Shown: positions 45,578 through 55,560, numbered from the stretch's first letter. The stretch: DNA of 64,000 nucleotides from Opitutus sp. ER46 (GCF_003054705.1 NZ_QAYX01000015.1:1-64000), one strand, 5' to 3'. Notes: generated by a model not told the origin, from the letters alone. Program-made: numbers and translations.

Positions 45578-45616
45578 TTTCAGATGAAAGAAGAACCTGT
45601 CAATGAAGTTCATGAA
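45578..45616 (-). promoter_or_regulatory. Promoter and operator pair of the lacI-type gene
   Basis: On the minus strand TTGACA (45603-45598) is followed by TTTCATCTGAAA (45589-45578) in the spacer, then an AT-rich stretch that could contain the -10. A second palindrome, TTCATGAA (45609-45616), is centred 29 bp upstream. The 12-base site is identical to that at 36263-36274. Confidence 0.65.
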
Positions 45617-45676
45617 ATTATGTAATTCGCGCCGACTGCTCACCGCATCCTCCCTGCCGACCCAATCGCGTGTGAA

Positions 45677-47347
45677 CTACCGCTTCCGCTGCAACGCCTC
45701 GACCGAGGCCTTCACCGGCGCTCGCGCCACCTCGTCCCATCCGACCACCGCGAGTGTCAGGTGCTCGGCGTACTGAGGATCGGCAAGCACCCAAGCATCT
45801 CCCCGACGCCAGACCGTCATCGTGCTCGGGGCGGGCGACGTCGAAGGTGTGATGATCATCCCGCCGACCCAGACGCCGCTCGCCGGCCAGATGCGGTCGG
45901 CTCGCACGACCTCGTTCATTTGCCGGTTGAGAAACACGTAAACGGGTGCGTCAGCCCGCCAAGTTTGCTGCCCCAACAGTAGCTCCGCCGCCGACATCAC
46001 GCGCGCCACGCGCATGGTCACGTCCAGTGATTCGTGGGGCAATGACGTGCGTCTGGTGACCCTCCGTTCGGTCGAAACGGACTCCACTAGAAATGCAGAG
46101 CCAGCCCTCCGAAGGCACGCACCCTGGTGCAAGCCAATTTCTCCGAGCACCAAAGGACGCAGGATCCGCAACTGCGCCGTTAGTTCCAATCTCGGTGCCG
46201 CAGGGATCCGCGGCAGGAACCCCGCGCCACGACCCGACAACGTCAACGCCGTCGCACGCCGCTGCGGCGGCGGCCTGGAGGCCCGGGCCGTGAACCAGCG
46301 CTGCGTCTCGGGGTCAGCGACTGGTTCGGGCATACCCAGCGCATGACGGAGTGGCGCTTGTGATACCCGCCGCCCGAACTGCATTCTCAGCTTCGTCTCT
46401 GAGGCATCTGGCCAAACGAGGAGCGAGCGAGCCGAAACCAGTTCGCACTGGTAGATATCCAAATAGTGCGGCGGGACATCCACCTCGACGTCCAAGCGCA
46501 CTCGGGTCGTTCGGTCAGGTAATCCGTATGCTGAGGCAGACCGGACCTTCACCTGCGGGTCGCGCACATTCTCGGTCTCCAAGCGCCAGACGCGCGAATT
46601 GCCCCCCTCCGTGCTCGCCTGGATCGCCTCTTCCGCGAGACGCCCGGCAAATCCGCTTCCGGCCAGACCCAGTACGAGCACCGCAACGGACAGCGCCGTT
46701 CGGCGGAATGTGTACTGCAGGACGAGAACGATCGCCGCGACAGCCGCGAAGACAACCAACGCCAGCTGCAAGACAGCAAAGGACCAAACAGCGCCTCCCG
46801 AGACGCCAACCACGAATCCACTCCAGAACAGCGCCCCGGCCCCGAGCGCGGCCGCTACCGCCAGCGACCAAATCAGAACCCGGCTAAAGGTGTCGGTCAG
46901 CGCCGCCATCGCCGCGGCAGGCAGCACCACGACGAGTTGCAGGAGCGCCACCCCAACGACCACCCCGCCCACTTGAGTCAAAGTCAGATCAAAGTACCAC
47001 CACCATGGCCCATGCAGCAGGATCGGCACTGCGATGAGCCCGAGCAGCAGGACGCTGAGCTTCGCCGTCAGCAGTCGCCACGTGCCAATCGGGCGGGTCT
47101 GCCAGAAGGCCCGCGTTCCGACCACAGGGTCTTCCTGCACCACCATCGCCGTGATGAGAAACGTGAGCGCGGCAACGATTCCCTTCGGCCACGCCAGACC
47201 GGAGGCAATCGTCGGGAAGGTCAGCCCGACGTCGAGGAAGGCGGCGAAGCCTAACCCGAGCTCAACTGCGACCGCCAGCCACAGTCCGATCAGAAGCGGC
47301 AGTACCCGCCGCAGGTCCTTTTTGATGATTGCGATGATGGTGTTCAT
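45677..47347 (-). CDS. ABC transporter permease (ABC-2-like), with long extra-membrane C-terminal region
   Basis: The 556-residue product has six hydrophobic segments in residues about 15-240 (for example KDLRRVLPLLIGLWLAVAVELGLG and WSLAVAAALGAGALFWSG), with the phrase VVGTRAFWQTRPIGTWRLLTAKL. The last ~310 residues are soluble and beta-rich. The start overlaps the stop of the second permease as ATGA, indicating coupling. It is the last gene of a GntR-ATPase-permease-permease operon, an arrangement typical of YtrA-controlled systems that respond to cell-envelope stress. The substrate is unknown. Confidence 0.8.
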   Translation of the reverse strand: MNTIIAIIKKDLRRVLPLLIGLWLAVAVELGLGFAAFLDVGLTFPTIASGLAWPKGIVAALTFLITAMVVQEDPVVGTRAFWQTRPIGTWRLLTAKLSVLLLGLIAVPILLHGPWWWYFDLTLTQVGGVVVGVALLQLVVVLPAAAMAALTDTFSRVLIWSLAVAAALGAGALFWSGFVVGVSGGAVWSFAVLQLALVVFAAVAAIVLVLQYTFRRTALSVAVLVLGLAGSGFAGRLAEEAIQASTEGGNSRVWRLETENVRDPQVKVRSASAYGLPDRTTRVRLDVEVDVPPHYLDIYQCELVSARSLLVWPDASETKLRMQFGRRVSQAPLRHALGMPEPVADPETQRWFTARASRPPPQRRATALTLSGRGAGFLPRIPAAPRLELTAQLRILRPLVLGEIGLHQGACLRRAGSAFLVESVSTERRVTRRTSLPHESLDVTMRVARVMSAAELLLGQQTWRADAPVYVFLNRQMNEVVRADRIWPASGVWVGGMIITPSTSPAPSTMTVWRRGDAWVLADPQYAEHLTLAVVGWDEVARAPVKASVEALQRKR

Positions 47348-48867
47348 GGCGCGACTTCCCCCTCAGCGGCGACGTCAACCGGCTGGCTCACCATTCGGTC
47401 ACTCGTGATTTCGACCCAGCGAATCGTCGTGGGGACGCGCGGCGATGTGACCCACTCCGTGGCCAGATCGGGTACAAGGTAGGCCGCGACGCGCGCGGTC
47501 ACTCCGTTGGCCGAGACCTCGGCCGTTGAAGGAGCAACGAGGCGACATAGTTCGCCCGTCCGGAGGTTGTGCAGGAACGGACGCACCGCCCAGCCCCGCA
47601 GCGCCAACTCATTCCCCAGCCGGGCGGAAAAGCTCGAGACCTCGCTCGTGGGTCTCCGTTCGAGGAAGGCGAGTCGCCAGCGCGTGTCCCCGCTCCGTTC
47701 GGCACCCAGATACTGCCGGATTTCGCTGCCGCTGCGCCACATCGCGCCCGGCTGCATCGCAACGTCCGGAAATGAGGTGAAGTGCAGGCGGCGGAACAGG
47801 AGTTCGCCTTTGAACCGCCCTGGGCCGGGCTCCTGCCGCAACGGCCTGCCATCCGGGCGGATCATCCCCAAGTGCCAAACCAGAGCGGCAGGCGGACGCC
47901 AATCGGTGAGTTGCTCCTCTCCCCATTCGCCCAGGGGCCGCAACACGACTGGCTGCTCACGCCCCGCGGATAGAATCACCCCGCGCCCATAGACCGGCGC
48001 CAAGTACGCGCCCTCCTGCTCACCGCTTCGGACTTCGATACTCCCGGGTCGATCTCCGACTGTCGCCCACGTGACTTTGAGCTCCGCTGGCCGCACACCC
48101 GCCGCCGGCCACGGAGCCTCCTCGAATCGAAGGTGCCCAGTCGGGAAAACCTGTCCCCAAAACCGCAGCGCCACCAATCCCGCGACCAGCACCGCCCAAA
48201 TCGCCCACGTCTTCCGTCCCAGGTACTGGCCGACCAGCAACACCAACGCTCCGGCAACCATCAGCCCGAGCAGGAGCGTCCGATCAACCGGGCCCAAAAC
48301 CTCCAAGTCCTGGCTAAAGGAGGGCGTCTGGAAGAGGCGCCCGGCGCAAAACATCACGGCCACGAGGAAAACCACGGACGCGATAAACATGTGCCCGGCA
48401 TTCCGCGTCAGCGAGGCAACCAGCAAGCCGGGCACGAGCACGACGAGTTGCAGTCCGCAGAAGCTCCACGCGCAGCCGAGGACGTCGGCCGGCGTGAAGC
48501 TGCACCGAAACCAAATCGGCACGAGCAAGAGTACGGGCGCGACAAGGAACAGCAGCACCGCCGCGAGCAGCTTTGCGGTCAGCAGCCGCAAGGGGGCAAT
48601 GGGGCGGGTGCGCCAAAACGTCGTCGTCCCGACCAGGACGTCCTGCTGTACGATACCGCCGGCGAGCATGTAGCCGGTGACCAGTTGCAGTATCATCACG
48701 ACGGAGACATAGGCGCCGATCGCGTACAGATCGCTGGCGAACGGTGGGCTCGAGGGCCCTGCCCTTAGCAATAGCACCGGTCCCGCCACCACCAGCAGCA
48801 GCCAGAGCGCCACCGGCCAGGCCAGCCGGCGCATGTCCTTGGCCGCGATATGCCAGATCAGCTTCAC
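47344..48867 (-). CDS. ABC transporter permease (ABC-2-like)
   Basis: I use GTG 48867 (507 residues), which overlaps the ATPase stop as GTGA and gives KLIWHIAAKDMRRLAWPVALW, aligning with the N-terminus of the sister permease. Six membrane segments (about 15-245) include the phrase DVLVGTTTFWRTRPIAPLRLLTAKL, shared with the sister protein. A soluble part of about 250 residues follows. The two permeases are distant paralogues and probably form a heterodimer with the ATPase. The frame remains open upstream, but that extension is antisense to the ATPase gene. Confidence 0.82.
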   Translation of the reverse strand: MKLIWHIAAKDMRRLAWPVALWLLLVVAGPVLLLRAGPSSPPFASDLYAIGAYVSVVMILQLVTGYMLAGGIVQQDVLVGTTTFWRTRPIAPLRLLTAKLLAAVLLFLVAPVLLLVPIWFRCSFTPADVLGCAWSFCGLQLVVLVPGLLVASLTRNAGHMFIASVVFLVAVMFCAGRLFQTPSFSQDLEVLGPVDRTLLLGLMVAGALVLLVGQYLGRKTWAIWAVLVAGLVALRFWGQVFPTGHLRFEEAPWPAAGVRPAELKVTWATVGDRPGSIEVRSGEQEGAYLAPVYGRGVILSAGREQPVVLRPLGEWGEEQLTDWRPPAALVWHLGMIRPDGRPLRQEPGPGRFKGELLFRRLHFTSFPDVAMQPGAMWRSGSEIRQYLGAERSGDTRWRLAFLERRPTSEVSSFSARLGNELALRGWAVRPFLHNLRTGELCRLVAPSTAEVSANGVTARVAAYLVPDLATEWVTSPRVPTTIRWVEITSDRMVSQPVDVAAEGEVAP

Positions 48868-49781
48868 CGGCCCACCTCCTGACCGGCCGCCGCGCGACCG
48901 GCGCGCGCCAGCACCAGAAAGATCTCCCGCAGCGTCATGGGCTTCGCCACCACGCTCGCCCGCGGGAACCGTTCCCGACACGCCTGCTCCGTCGCCGCCC
49001 GCTCGTAGTCCGACGCCACGAACCGCACCAGACTCCCGCTGCGCTCCACCTCGAGCCACGTCGCGGGCACGTTCGCCAGGTCCGCCGTGCCGTCATCCAG
49101 GCTCACCTCTACCTGCCGAAAACGCTGCTGCAGTGCTTCGGTCGTCTCCGCCAGCCGCAGCCGCCCGGCCTCGATCATCGCCACCCGGTCCGCCAGCCGC
49201 TCCACCTCGTCGATGTCGTGCGAGGACACGAACACTGTCCACTCACCCTGCGTCGACACCTCGAGCACGCCGCGGATGAACTCGTCCCGCACCAACGGGT
49301 CCAGCCCGCTGAAGGGCTCGTCCAACACCAGCAGCTTCGGCCGGTACGCCAGCGAGGACAGCAGCGCCGCCTTCATCAGCATCCCGCGCGAGAGGTGCTT
49401 CAACTTCCGCTCCTCCGGCAACGCGAACTGCGCCAGCAACGCCTTCTCCAGGTCCCGGTCCCAGGTCGGATAAAACGGCCGGCAGTAGTCCAGGAGCTGC
49501 CGCACCGTCATCCAGAGTGGCAGTTCCTGGTTTTCGGAGACGTAACCGATCTGCGCCTTCTCCCGCTCGCCGAGCCGGCGGGAATCCACGCCCAGCACCG
49601 TCGCCGAGCCGTGCGTGGGACGCAGCAAATCGAGCATCAGCTTGATCGTCGTGGTCTTCCCCGCGCCATTCGGTCCCAGCAGCGCGAATACGCTGCCCGC
49701 CGGCACCTCCAGGTCCAGCCCGTGCACCGCCTCCGTCCGCCCAAAGCGCCGCGTCAACCCGTGCGTCTCGATGATGTTCAT
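48864..49781 (-). CDS. ABC transporter ATP-binding protein
   Basis: The 305-residue product has the Walker A motif GPNGAGKTT, a Q-loop in GYVSENQELP, the signature HLSRGMLMKAALLSSLAYRP (LSRGM in place of LSGGQ), Walker B LLVLDEPFSGLDP, and the H-loop VSSHDIDEVERLADRV. The extra C-terminal part (about 220-300) is seen in exporter-type ATPases (YtrB/BcrA-like). It powers the two adjacent permeases, probably to export a lipophilic or peptide compound. It begins eight bases after the GntR-type regulator stop and overlaps the next gene by four. Confidence 0.92.
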   Translation of the reverse strand: MNIIETHGLTRRFGRTEAVHGLDLEVPAGSVFALLGPNGAGKTTTIKLMLDLLRPTHGSATVLGVDSRRLGEREKAQIGYVSENQELPLWMTVRQLLDYCRPFYPTWDRDLEKALLAQFALPEERKLKHLSRGMLMKAALLSSLAYRPKLLVLDEPFSGLDPLVRDEFIRGVLEVSTQGEWTVFVSSHDIDEVERLADRVAMIEAGRLRLAETTEALQQRFRQVEVSLDDGTADLANVPATWLEVERSGSLVRFVASDYERAATEQACRERFPRASVVAKPMTLREIFLVLARAGRAAAGQEVGR

Positions 49782-49789
49782 GAAAATCG

Positions 49790-50173
49790 CTATTTGCCGC
49801 CGAGCTTGCGCCAGTGCGCCGCCACCGACGCCTGCACGTCCTCGAGCGGCACACCCAGCTTCCGCGCCTCAACCACCAGCCGCTCCACCTCGTCGCCCAG
49901 CAGTTCGGCCTTCTCCCGCCGCCCGCCCGCCGCCGGCGCCGCCACCACGCTGCCCACCGCCGGCGTCGTCACCAGCACCCCCTCCGCCACCAGCGAGGCC
50001 ACCACCTTGTGCGCCGTGTTCGGATTCACCCGCAGTTCCTGGCTCAGCACCCGCACCGAGGGGAACTTGTCGCCCGGCCGCAACTGCCCCGCGACCACCG
50101 CCCGCTTCACCGCGAACAGGATCTGCTCCGCCACCGGCAGTCCCGGCTTCAACTCGATCGAGAACGGCAGCAT
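49790..50173 (-). CDS. GntR-family regulator, YtrA-type
   Basis: The 127-residue product is a short GntR protein. A winged helix-turn-helix (about 10-75) has AEQILFAVKRAVVAGQLRPGDKFPSVRVLSQELRVNPNTAHKVV. A short C-terminal helical tail (VERLVVEARKLGVPLEDV) dimerises, with no ligand domain. That is the YtrA pattern, usually controlling its own ABC operon. It is the first gene of the operon, and a perfect inverted repeat lies seven bases before its start. Confidence 0.9.
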   Translation of the reverse strand: MLPFSIELKPGLPVAEQILFAVKRAVVAGQLRPGDKFPSVRVLSQELRVNPNTAHKVVASLVAEGVLVTTPAVGSVVAAPAAGGRREKAELLGDEVERLVVEARKLGVPLEDVQASVAAHWRKLGGK

Positions 50174-50179
50174 GGTGCT

Positions 50180-50198
50180 GTACTAGCTGCACTAGTAC
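50180..50198 (-). promoter_or_regulatory. Putative YtrA-type operator
   Basis: GTACTAG (50180-50186), five bases, and CTAGTAC (50192-50198) form a perfect 7-bp inverted repeat immediately upstream of the GntR-type ATG (50173). The position overlaps where the promoter core or ribosome site would be, as expected for autorepression. It also lies 129 bases upstream of the divergent pyrR start. Confidence 0.75.
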
Positions 50199-50326
50199 GG
50201 TTGGTACGGCAAGCCAAATTTTCCCCGCCGCTCTCGCGCGACCACCAGGGGAGCCGCACGGCGACCGGACACGGCGACACAAAAAGTTCTTCCCAGACTT
50301 CGCCGCACGCGTCAGAAGGATGCCTC

Positions 50327-50893
50327 GTGGCCAAACTCCAGACTATTGGCGCGAACGAAATCCATGCTGCCATCGAGCAGCTCGCCGCCGCCATTTCCCA
50401 GCAGCACGCGCGCAAACCGAAGCTCCTCCTCCTTGGCATCGCCAACGGGGGCGTCGAACTCGCCCGCCGCCTCGCCGCCGCCATCGGCCGGCACGCCCCG
50501 GGCCGCACCGTCCAGGCCGGCGTGATCGACATTTCCTTTCATCGCGACGACATCGCCCGCCACCCGGTCCCGAAGGAGTTCGTGCCGACCCATATCCCGG
50601 CCGACGTCCATGGCGCCACGGTCATCCTGGTCGACGACGTGCTCTTCTCCGGCCGCACGGTGAAGGCCGCCCTCGACGAGCTCTTCGACCACGGCCGTCC
50701 GACCAAGGTCGAGCTCGCCGTCCTCGTCGACCGCGGCGCGCGCCGGCTCCCCATCGCCGCCGACTACACCGGCCTCAGCCTCGCCGTCGCCGAATCCGAG
50801 AAGGTCGTCGTCAAGCTCGACCCGGCCAATCCCCAACGCGACGTGCTCCGCATCGAGTCCGCGCCCCTGGCTGCCCAGCAGTCCGCGAAGTGA
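50327..50893 (+). CDS. pyrR: PyrR bifunctional pyrimidine regulator / uracil phosphoribosyltransferase-like protein
   Basis: The 188-residue product is a phosphoribosyltransferase of PyrR type: GIANGGVELARRLAAAI, SFHRDDI and the PRPP motif VILVDDVLFSGRTVKAALDEL (a typical VLVDDVL[YF]TGRT). It then has VDRGARRLPIAADYTGLSL. In Bacillus-like organisms PyrR controls pyr mRNA attenuation; in Gram-negatives the role is less clear. The start is GTG 50327, with AGAAGGA six bases upstream. It opens the pyrR-pyrB-pyrC cluster. I did not find a clear anti-terminator hairpin in the 153-bp leader. Confidence 0.9.
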   Translation: MAKLQTIGANEIHAAIEQLAAAISQQHARKPKLLLLGIANGGVELARRLAAAIGRHAPGRTVQAGVIDISFHRDDIARHPVPKEFVPTHIPADVHGATVILVDDVLFSGRTVKAALDELFDHGRPTKVELAVLVDRGARRLPIAADYTGLSLAVAESEKVVVKLDPANPQRDVLRIESAPLAAQQSAK

Positions 50894-50955
50894 CGCCCCG
50901 CCGCCACTCCGCTCCGCCCTCCGCCTCGTCCCCGCCCACCTCTTTTCGCACTTCC

Positions 50956-51900
<945 letters not shown>

Positions 51901-51941
51901 ACCGCCGTCCCTCTTTCGAGCCTCCTGGGCCCTTACCAACC

Positions 51942-53231
51942 ATGCCTAATCTTTGGATCCGCCACGCCCGCGTCATCGATCCCGCCTCCAAGCGCGACGA
52001 GACCGGCGATCTCTTCATCGCCGAGGGCAAGATTGTTCCCTCCCTTCCCGTCGCCGCCCGGAAGCGCGCGCGCCAGATCGACGCCCGCGGGCTCGTCGCC
52101 TGCCCCGGCCTCGTCGACATCCACGTCCACTTCCGCGAGCCCGGCCAGACGCACAAGGAGACGATCGCCACCGGCTCCCGCGCCGCCGCCGCCGGTGGTT
52201 TCACCACCGTCGTCTGCATGCCCAATACCTCCCCCGTCGCCGACAACGCCGGGACGATCCAGTACATGAAGGACGCGATCACCCGCGACGCCGTCATCAA
52301 GGTCCTGCCCACCGGCTGCATCACCGTGGGCCAGAAGGGCCAGGCGCTCGCCCCGATCGGTTCGCTCAAGCGCGCCGGCGTGGTCGCGATCACCGACGAC
52401 GGCGACTGCGTGCAATCCAACGAGCTCATGCGCCGCGCCGTCGAATACGCCAAAATGTTCGACCTGCCGGTCATGGACCACTGCCAGGATCATTCGATGA
52501 CCCAGGGCGCCGTAATGAACGAGGGCCCGATGTCCGTTCGCCTCGGCCTGCGCGGCTGGCCGCACGCCGCCGAGGACCTGATCGTGGCGCGCAACATCAT
52601 CCTCTCCGAACACACCGGCGCCCACATCCACCTCCAGCACATTTCCTCGCGTTTCTCGGTGGACATGATCCGCCGCGCCAAGGGCCGCGGCGTGCGCATC
52701 AGCGCGGAAGGCACCCCGCACCACATGGCGCTGACCGACGCCGCGCTCGCGACGTACGACACCAACTTCAAGATGAACCCGCCGATCCGCACCGAGGAGG
52801 ACCGGCGCGCGATCATCGCCGGCCTGCGCGACGGCACGCTCGACTGCATCGCCACCGACCACGCCCCGCACACCGAGTCGGAGAAGGACCGCGAGTTCGA
52901 TTTCGCGCCCAACGGCATCATCGGACTCGAAACCGCCCTCGCCGTGTCGCTCGAGGTGCTCGTCGGCCAGAACCGCTTCAAGCTGCCCGCCGTCGTCGAC
53001 CTGATGACGCGCCGGCCCGCGCAACTCCTGAACCTCCCCGCGGGCACGCTCGCCGCCGGCGCCCCCGCCGATGTCTGCCTGTTCGACCCGGAGAAGGTCT
53101 GGCGCTACGACGCCAAGGCCGGCTTCAGCAAATCGAGCAACTCGCCCTGGCACGGACGCAACTTCACCGGCCGGGTCGTCACCACGATCTGCGATGGCCG
53201 CGTGGTGTACGACCACGGGAAGATCAAGTAA
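51942..53231 (+). CDS. pyrC: Dihydroorotase
   Basis: This is the third pyrimidine step: cyclisation of carbamoyl aspartate to dihydroorotate. The 429-residue product is a class I (long-type) amidohydrolase: DIHVHFREPGQTHKE holds the zinc His-x-His, ITDDGDCV holds the metal-bridging region, ISAEGTPHHM, and IATDHAPHTESEKD holds the catalytic Asp. The length and CAD-like order separate it from the short E. coli PyrC. The start ATG 51942 is chosen from the normal MPNLWIRHARVIDP opening. A terminator follows 24 bases after the stop, closing the pyrRBC operon. Confidence 0.95.
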   Translation: MPNLWIRHARVIDPASKRDETGDLFIAEGKIVPSLPVAARKRARQIDARGLVACPGLVDIHVHFREPGQTHKETIATGSRAAAAGGFTTVVCMPNTSPVADNAGTIQYMKDAITRDAVIKVLPTGCITVGQKGQALAPIGSLKRAGVVAITDDGDCVQSNELMRRAVEYAKMFDLPVMDHCQDHSMTQGAVMNEGPMSVRLGLRGWPHAAEDLIVARNIILSEHTGAHIHLQHISSRFSVDMIRRAKGRGVRISAEGTPHHMALTDAALATYDTNFKMNPPIRTEEDRRAIIAGLRDGTLDCIATDHAPHTESEKDREFDFAPNGIIGLETALAVSLEVLVGQNRFKLPAVVDLMTRRPAQLLNLPAGTLAAGAPADVCLFDPEKVWRYDAKAGFSKSSNSPWHGRNFTGRVVTTICDGRVVYDHGKIK

Positions 53232-53255
53232 CCCGCGTCCGCTTCGCTCACTTAC

Positions 53256-53284
53256 AGGCCGCCCCTCCCGGGCGGCCTTTTTTA
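53256..53284 (+). terminator. Rho-independent terminator of the pyrRBC operon
   Basis: A perfect 9-bp stem (AGGCCGCCC with GGGCGGCCT, loop CTCCC, 53256-53278) runs directly into six Ts ending at 53283. Confidence 0.93.
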
Positions 53285-53371
53285 TCGGGTGAGGTCCGCC
53301 GGACGCACCAGCAGTTCGACCGATTCTCTGTCGTTGCAGGCGCCCGGAAATTCCTCAGCACTCTCTCCCTC

Positions 53372-54199
53372 ATGTCCGGCTTCGCCCTCCCCATGCTCGT
53401 CTTCGAGATTCTCCTCTCCCTGGGAGGTCTCGTCCTGCTGTGGCGGCACGTGGCCTCGCCCGCAGCCCGCCTGAACGCGCGGCCTTCGCCGCTGCCGGCA
53501 TGGAAACCCGAAATCACCGAGCTTCTCATCCTCATCGCCTTCGTGACGCTGGGAATGTTCATCGCTTCCTTTGGCGCCAACCTGCTGATCCGCGCCAACG
53601 GCCTCCGCGGCGATATCGCGATCGTTGCCGGCGGTGCCGCCGCCCAGATCGGCATGCTGCTGGGAGTGATCTTCTACGCCGCCCGCTGCCCGGGCTATCG
53701 GCGCCAGGCGGAGATCGGTCTCGGCCGCATCCTGCGGTCGGGCGTCGTCACCTTCCTCATCGCCATGCCCATCCTTCACGCCACCGGCCAGGCGTGGGAT
53801 CTCCTCCTGCGGCTCTTCGGCGTGCCCGCCGAGCGCCAGGACCTGATCCGGATGTTTCTCGAGGCGGAGTCGGGCTGGCAGATCACCTCGCTCGTCCTGC
53901 TCGCTGTCGCCATCGCGCCGGTCGCCGAGGAGCTGATCTTCCGCGCCGGACTCTTCCGTTTTCTCCTGACGCTCGCGCCGCGTTTCCTCGCGCTCCTGCT
54001 CCCCGGCGTCTTCTTCGCCGCGCTGCACGTCAACTGGGTCACGCTCGAGGGCTTCGCCAGCTTCCTGCCGCTCCTGGTGCTCTCGCTCCTTTTTTCCCTG
54101 GCCTACGAACGCACCGGACACATCGGCACCGTCATCGTCGCGCACGCGCTGTTTAACCTGAACACGATCGCGATGATCTTCTGCGGCGTCGGGACGTGA
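53372..54199 (+). CDS. CPBP-family intramembrane metalloprotease (Abi/CAAX-type)
   Basis: The 275-residue product has about eight hydrophobic segments. The three CPBP motifs are in order near the C-terminus: APVAEELIFRAGLF (EExxxR-type), FFAALHVNW and IVAHALFNLNTIA (HxxxN). These form the metal-binding catalytic site. The family includes Rce1-like prenyl-protein peptidases and bacteriocin-immunity proteins; the target here is unknown. It starts 88 bases after the pyr terminator and 10 bases before thiL, so it may share a transcript with thiL-tsaE. Confidence 0.85.
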   Translation: MSGFALPMLVFEILLSLGGLVLLWRHVASPAARLNARPSPLPAWKPEITELLILIAFVTLGMFIASFGANLLIRANGLRGDIAIVAGGAAAQIGMLLGVIFYAARCPGYRRQAEIGLGRILRSGVVTFLIAMPILHATGQAWDLLLRLFGVPAERQDLIRMFLEAESGWQITSLVLLAVAIAPVAEELIFRAGLFRFLLTLAPRFLALLLPGVFFAALHVNWVTLEGFASFLPLLVLSLLFSLAYERTGHIGTVIVAHALFNLNTIAMIFCGVGT

Positions 54200-54209
54200 G
54201 CCGTGTCGG

Positions 54210-55145
54210 ATGACCATGCAGCCGTTCACGTCGCGCCGCGCTGAATCCGTCGCCGCCCTCGGCGAGGAGGCCCTCATCGCGTCCATCCGCACCTGGCTCG
54301 GCCGCGCCAACCCGGGCGCGCCGTACGGCATCGGCGACGACTGCGCCGTCCTGCCGCCCTCCCCGCACCGCCAGCTCATCACCGTCGATCCCGTGATCTT
54401 CGGCCGCCACTTCGATGCCTCGATCCCCGCGCGCGACGTGGGCGCCAAGCTGCTCAAGCGCAACTTGAGCGACATCGCCGCGATGGGCGGCCGTCCGCGC
54501 GCCGCCGTCATCGCGCTGACGCTCGACGCCCGCACCCGCACCGCGTGGGTGCGCGAGTTCTATCGCGGCCTTGCCGCGACCGCCCGCCGCTTCGATGTCG
54601 CGGTCGTCGGCGGCGACGTGGCCCAGGCCGACGGCGTGCTCGCCGCCAGTCTCACCCTGACAGGCGAGGCGACCACCAGCCGCGTGCTCACGCGTGCCGG
54701 CGCCCGCGTGGGCGACTGGATCTATGTCACCGGTGCGCTTGGCCACACGCTTCACTCCGGACACCACTTCCGTTTTACGCCGCGGCTCGCCGAAGGCGCC
54801 TGGCTTGCCGCCCGCGCCGAGGTTCGCGCGATGATGGATGTGAGTGACGGCCTGGCGAAGGACCTCCGCGCGCTCACACCCACCGGCTCCGTCCCCGCGC
54901 TCGCTCCGGCCGCCCTGCCCCGGCGCCGCGGCGCCGACGTGCGCGCGGCACTCGGCGACGGCGAGGACTACGAACTGGTGTTCGCGGTCGCCGCCCGCGC
55001 CGACCGCGAGGCCTTCACCCGCGCCTGGCGCCGGCGTTTTCCCCGCGTGGCGTTGAGCTGCATCGGCCGCTTCGCGCGGCCCGACCGGCTCCCGCCGGAT
55101 ACCCTGAAACTGCAGGACTTCCGTGGCTACGAACATCTTCGCTGA
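54210..55145 (+). CDS. thiL: Thiamine-monophosphate kinase
   Basis: ThiL phosphorylates thiamine monophosphate to the active pyrophosphate. The 311-residue product has the AIR-synthase-like fold, with YGIGDDCAVL at the N-terminus, LKRNLSDIAAMGGRP, GGDVAQADG, MDVSDGLAKDLRAL and LGDGEDYELVFAV. Lys-Arg/Asp-rich metal sites are visible. The stop overlaps tsaE by 23 bases, so the two are translationally coupled. Confidence 0.94.
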   Translation: MTMQPFTSRRAESVAALGEEALIASIRTWLGRANPGAPYGIGDDCAVLPPSPHRQLITVDPVIFGRHFDASIPARDVGAKLLKRNLSDIAAMGGRPRAAVIALTLDARTRTAWVREFYRGLAATARRFDVAVVGGDVAQADGVLAASLTLTGEATTSRVLTRAGARVGDWIYVTGALGHTLHSGHHFRFTPRLAEGAWLAARAEVRAMMDVSDGLAKDLRALTPTGSVPALAPAALPRRRGADVRAALGDGEDYELVFAVAARADREAFTRAWRRRFPRVALSCIGRFARPDRLPPDTLKLQDFRGYEHLR

Positions 55146-55560
55146 CCTGCGCGCGGGGATCGTCACCGCGTCCGCCGAACAGACCCGCAGCATCGCCCTG
55201 CGGCTCGCAGCTGCGCTGCCGCCCGACACCACGCTCGCCCTGCACGGCGACCTGGGCGTCGGGAAGACGACGTTTGTCCAGGGCCTCGCCCATGGCCTCG
55301 GTATCCCGGGCGTGATCACGAGCCCGACCTTCAACATCTTCACCCTGCACCGCGGCCCCACCAACCTCGTGCACCTCGATGCCTACCGGCTGGAGAGCGC
55401 CCGGCAGATCGAGGACCTCCTGCTGGAGGATTTTTTGATTTCCCCGTGGTGCCTCGCGATCGAATGGCCGGAAAAGATCTCCGAGTGGGTGCCGGCAACG
55501 GCGCTGCACCTTGACCTGCAGATCACCGCGGAAGAGCGGCACCGGATCCAGTTGCGCTAA
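55123..55560 (+). CDS. tsaE: tRNA threonylcarbamoyladenosine biosynthesis ATPase
   Basis: TsaE supplies ATPase activity for making t6A37 in ANN-decoding tRNAs. The 145-residue product has the Walker A motif HGDLGVGKTTFVQGLA near residue 43, SPTFNIFTLH, HLDAYRLES, and EWPEKISEWVP. The start is GTG 55123 within the end of thiL. Next to it is a convergent gcvH. Confidence 0.95.
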   Translation: MATNIFADLRAGIVTASAEQTRSIALRLAAALPPDTTLALHGDLGVGKTTFVQGLAHGLGIPGVITSPTFNIFTLHRGPTNLVHLDAYRLESARQIEDLLLEDFLISPWCLAIEWPEKISEWVPATALHLDLQITAEERHRIQLR

